Assembly (NCBI GenBank): GCA_005883235.1
Contig: VAYE01000056.1
Coordinates: forward strand, 1-8,586
Direction: 5' to 3'
DNA length: 8,586 bases
DNA from: Actinomycetota bacterium
GTDB lineage: Bacteria; Actinomycetota; Thermoleophilia; Gaiellales; Gaiellaceae
The first letter of the stretch is position 1; the number at the start of each line of letters is the position of its first letter. The position numbers were made by a program, and so were the translations under genes. Positions 7,211-8,586 of the stretch are shown piece after piece. The notes beneath the pieces are model-generated. The model had not been told where the DNA came from and searched no databases. It saw nothing but the letters and a program-made list of their open reading frames with translations.

Positions 7211-7839
7211 GAGCCCCGGCCGATCCACTCCTCTCCGCCCTCGTAGACCTCCTTCTTCCAGAGCGGAACGGTCTCCTTGAGGGTGTCGATCACTTCGCGG
7301 CACGCGGCGAGGGCATCGCTCCGATGCGGAGCCGAGACGGCGATCACGACGCTCGGCTCGCCGATTCCGACCCGGCCGATCCGGTGGTGGATCGCGACCG
7401 CGCAGAGGTCGTGGCGCCGCTCGAGGTCGGCCGCGATCTGGCCCATGACGTCCTCGGCCATGCCGGGATAGGCCTCGTACTCGAGGTGCGTGACGGTGCG
7501 GCCGCGGGACAGGATCCTCGTCGTGCCGGTGAAGGTCGCGATCGCGCCGGCCTCGTCGGAGCGAACCTCGGCGACGACCGCGTCGAGCGAGAGTGGCTCC
7601 TCGCTGAGCAGGAAGGCGCCGCCCGAGACCGGCGGGATGACGGCCACCTCGTCGCCCTCGGCGAGCGTCCGGTCGCGATCCGCGTACTCTCGGTTCACCG
7701 CGTAGAGGAGCCCGGGCGGCTCCTCGCCGAGGTCGAGCGCCGGCCAGACGTCCGCGACGCGCGCCACGCCGTCGAGCTCGCGTTCCGACCAGCCCGCGCG
7801 CTCGCGCAGCGCCGCGAAGAGCCGCACGCGCACCGTCAC
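7207..7839 (-). CDS. Fused molybdopterin synthase, MoaD-MoaE (small plus large subunit)
   Basis: Molybdopterin synthase puts the dithiolene sulfurs into precursor Z (cPMP) in Mo-cofactor synthesis. Residues 1-74 are MoaD, a ubiquitin-like sulfur carrier: VRVRLFAALRERAG at the start, then EGDEVAVIPPVSGG, with the Gly-Gly at 73-74 that must be thiocarboxylated at its C-terminus. Residues 75-210 are MoaE: FTGTTR (Arg108), LEYEAYPGMAE, HHRIGRVGIGEPSV, SAPHR (His172-Arg173) and LKETVPLWKKE (Lys188 and Lys195, matching E. coli Lys119 and Lys126). Because the Gly-Gly is internal, cleavage after it would be needed, as known for the MoaX fusion of Mycobacterium tuberculosis. GTG 7839 overlaps the upstream stop as GTGA. 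The frame is open further upstream but carries no homology there. The gene is complete and probably functional. Confidence 0.93.
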   Translation of the reverse strand: MTVRVRLFAALRERAGWSERELDGVARVADVWPALDLGEEPPGLLYAVNREYADRDRTLAEGDEVAVIPPVSGGAFLLSEEPLSLDAVVAEVRSDEAGAIATFTGTTRILSRGRTVTHLEYEAYPGMAEDVMGQIAADLERRHDLCAVAIHHRIGRVGIGEPSVVIAVSAPHRSDALAACREVIDTLKETVPLWKKEVYEGGEEWIGRGS

Positions 7840-8586
7840 GGCGAGACGGCGAGCGCGCGTGCCCAGTCGTAGTGGCCGTAGTAGTTCGCAGCGCGCCCAG
7901 CGGTGCCGAGCGCGATCAGCCTCCCGTGTCCTAGAAGCTCCACCGTCCCGGTGCCCCAGAGCTGGGTCCGCGTCGAGTGGCTGCGCGTGCGGACGAAGAC
8001 GACCGATCCGTCGGCGAGGAGCCGCGGAGCCTCGTCGGTCGAGCCGGGCGGCGGATCTGTCAGCCGCCCGCGCATCGGGAGCAGCTGCCAGATCGCGCGG
8101 TGCTCCCTGCCGATCCGCGGCGGCGTCGTGTTGACGCTCGCGGCCGCTACGAGCGCCCCCCCGTCGGCGCTGCAGGAGGGCGAGACCCACGAGCGCGAGC
8201 GGTCGCGGGAGACGTCGCGGCCGTCGAAGAGGATTCGCTTGCCGTGCATGGCGTAGCGGTCGACGCCGGCGGCCACGGCGAGGTGTCTCCCGCAGACCGC
8301 GACGTAGTCCGGGTAGACGAGCGTCGTCGCAACGCGCGTCCGGTTCGCGTAGAGGGGGGGATCCAGACTTCCTGGTGGAGCGGCATGCCGCACGGCACGT
8401 GGCAGACCGAGCGGCCGAGCGCGAGCTCGCCGTGCGCGCCCCAGGCGAGCGAGCTCGCGCCCCACGAGGCGGGGACGACGGTGCGCCGGCGTCGGGCGGG
8501 GTTCCAGGTGAACACGGCTCCGCGACGCGTCTGGAAGGCGGCCGTCTCTCCGGTCGGCGCCCATACGAGCGGCCCCTTCGTGAGCG
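7836..8586 (-). pseudogene. Beta-propeller (TolB/PD40-like) protein, 5' end beyond the window, frameshifted in a G7 run
   Basis: Two frames together give one protein of about 250 visible residues. The 5' part is open from the right edge (GPLVWAPTGETAAF ... ELALGRSVCHVPCGMPLHQ) and ends in VWIPP at the run of seven Gs (8354-8360; Cs in the mRNA). The continuation LYANRTRVATTLVYPDYVAV runs on in another frame to the stop at 7836. One extra C in the run joins them exactly as VWIPP-LYANRTR. Short repeats of the WSPDG-xx-aaF type (WAPTGETAAF, SCSADGGALVAA, LLADGSVVFVRTR) point to PD40/TolB-like propeller blades, often found in extracytoplasmic actinobacterial proteins. The N-terminus and any signal peptide are outside the window. 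The function is unknown. The stop overlaps the moaDE start by 4 nt, so it is probably in the same transcription unit. The break may be a homopolymer sequencing error rather than true decay. Confidence 0.72.
8354..8360. other. G7 homopolymer at the frame break of the propeller gene
   Basis: Seven consecutive Gs on the + strand (seven Cs in the coding sense) lie exactly where the propeller gene changes frame. Eight would restore a continuous reading frame. The run is either a miscalled homopolymer, a real deletion, or a slippage tract that varies in length. Confidence 0.8.

Noticed and set aside
7840..8190. Longer N-terminus for the MoaD-MoaE fusion starting at 8190
   Set aside because: The extension overlaps the propeller gene in another frame and has no similarity to MoaD, whose domain begins precisely at GTG 7839.
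8361..8564. Start of the propeller gene at 8564 in the downstream frame
   Set aside because: Translation from there to the G7 run is Arg/Ala/Pro-rich shadow sequence. The other frame carries the propeller-like residues and is open to the window edge.
1..8586. CRISPR array, insertion sequence, prophage or attachment site
   Set aside because: No spaced direct repeats, transposase or integrase motifs, or flanking inverted repeats were seen; the window is continuous housekeeping-style coding sequence.

Overview
The window is very GC-rich (roughly 70% by eye), gene-dense bacterial DNA. GTG starts are frequent and third codon positions are almost all G or C. The gene set (SelA/SelB selenocysteine machinery, a MoaD-MoaE fusion, a LOG-family protein, M50 and M29-like peptidases) and the protein style suggest a high-GC actinobacterium, possibly of the class Thermoleophilia (Gaiellales/Solirubrobacterales). 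That placement is inference from style and content; no rRNA or other marker gene is present.

Layout. A nitrilase-family gene on the + strand enters from the left edge and ends at 705. Everything else is on the - strand and looks like one long transcription unit, read from right to left. The order is: a beta-propeller (TolB/PD40-like) protein cut by the right edge, a MoaD-MoaE fusion (molybdopterin synthase), an M29-like aminopeptidase, an M50 membrane metalloprotease, a LOG-family phosphoribohydrolase-like protein, selA, a SAM-dependent O-methyltransferase, and selB. Junctions are 4-nt GTGA/ATGA overlaps, 10- and 20-nt overlaps, or an 18-nt gap. SelB runs tail-to-tail into the nitrilase with a 20-bp overlap. 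No intergenic space exceeds 18 nt, so there is no room for a separate terminator, tRNA-Sec gene or CRISPR array, and the promoter of the - strand unit must lie beyond the right edge.

Function. SelA converts Ser-tRNA(Sec) to Sec-tRNA(Sec), and SelB delivers it to UGA codons carrying a SECIS element. Their partners selC and selD are not in the window. Molybdopterin synthase upstream in the same unit fits an organism with Sec- and Mo/W-dependent enzymes such as formate dehydrogenase, but no such enzyme is seen here. The methyltransferase sits between selA and selB, overlapping both, which makes it the most interesting gene of unknown substrate.

Two genes are interrupted by apparent single-base deletions: selB, at the junction of the GTPase domain and domain II, and the propeller gene, in a run of seven Gs (Cs in the mRNA). 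All other genes are intact. Because both lesions have the same sign and one lies in a homopolymer, sequence or assembly error is the first explanation to test, ahead of real pseudogenes or programmed frameshifting.
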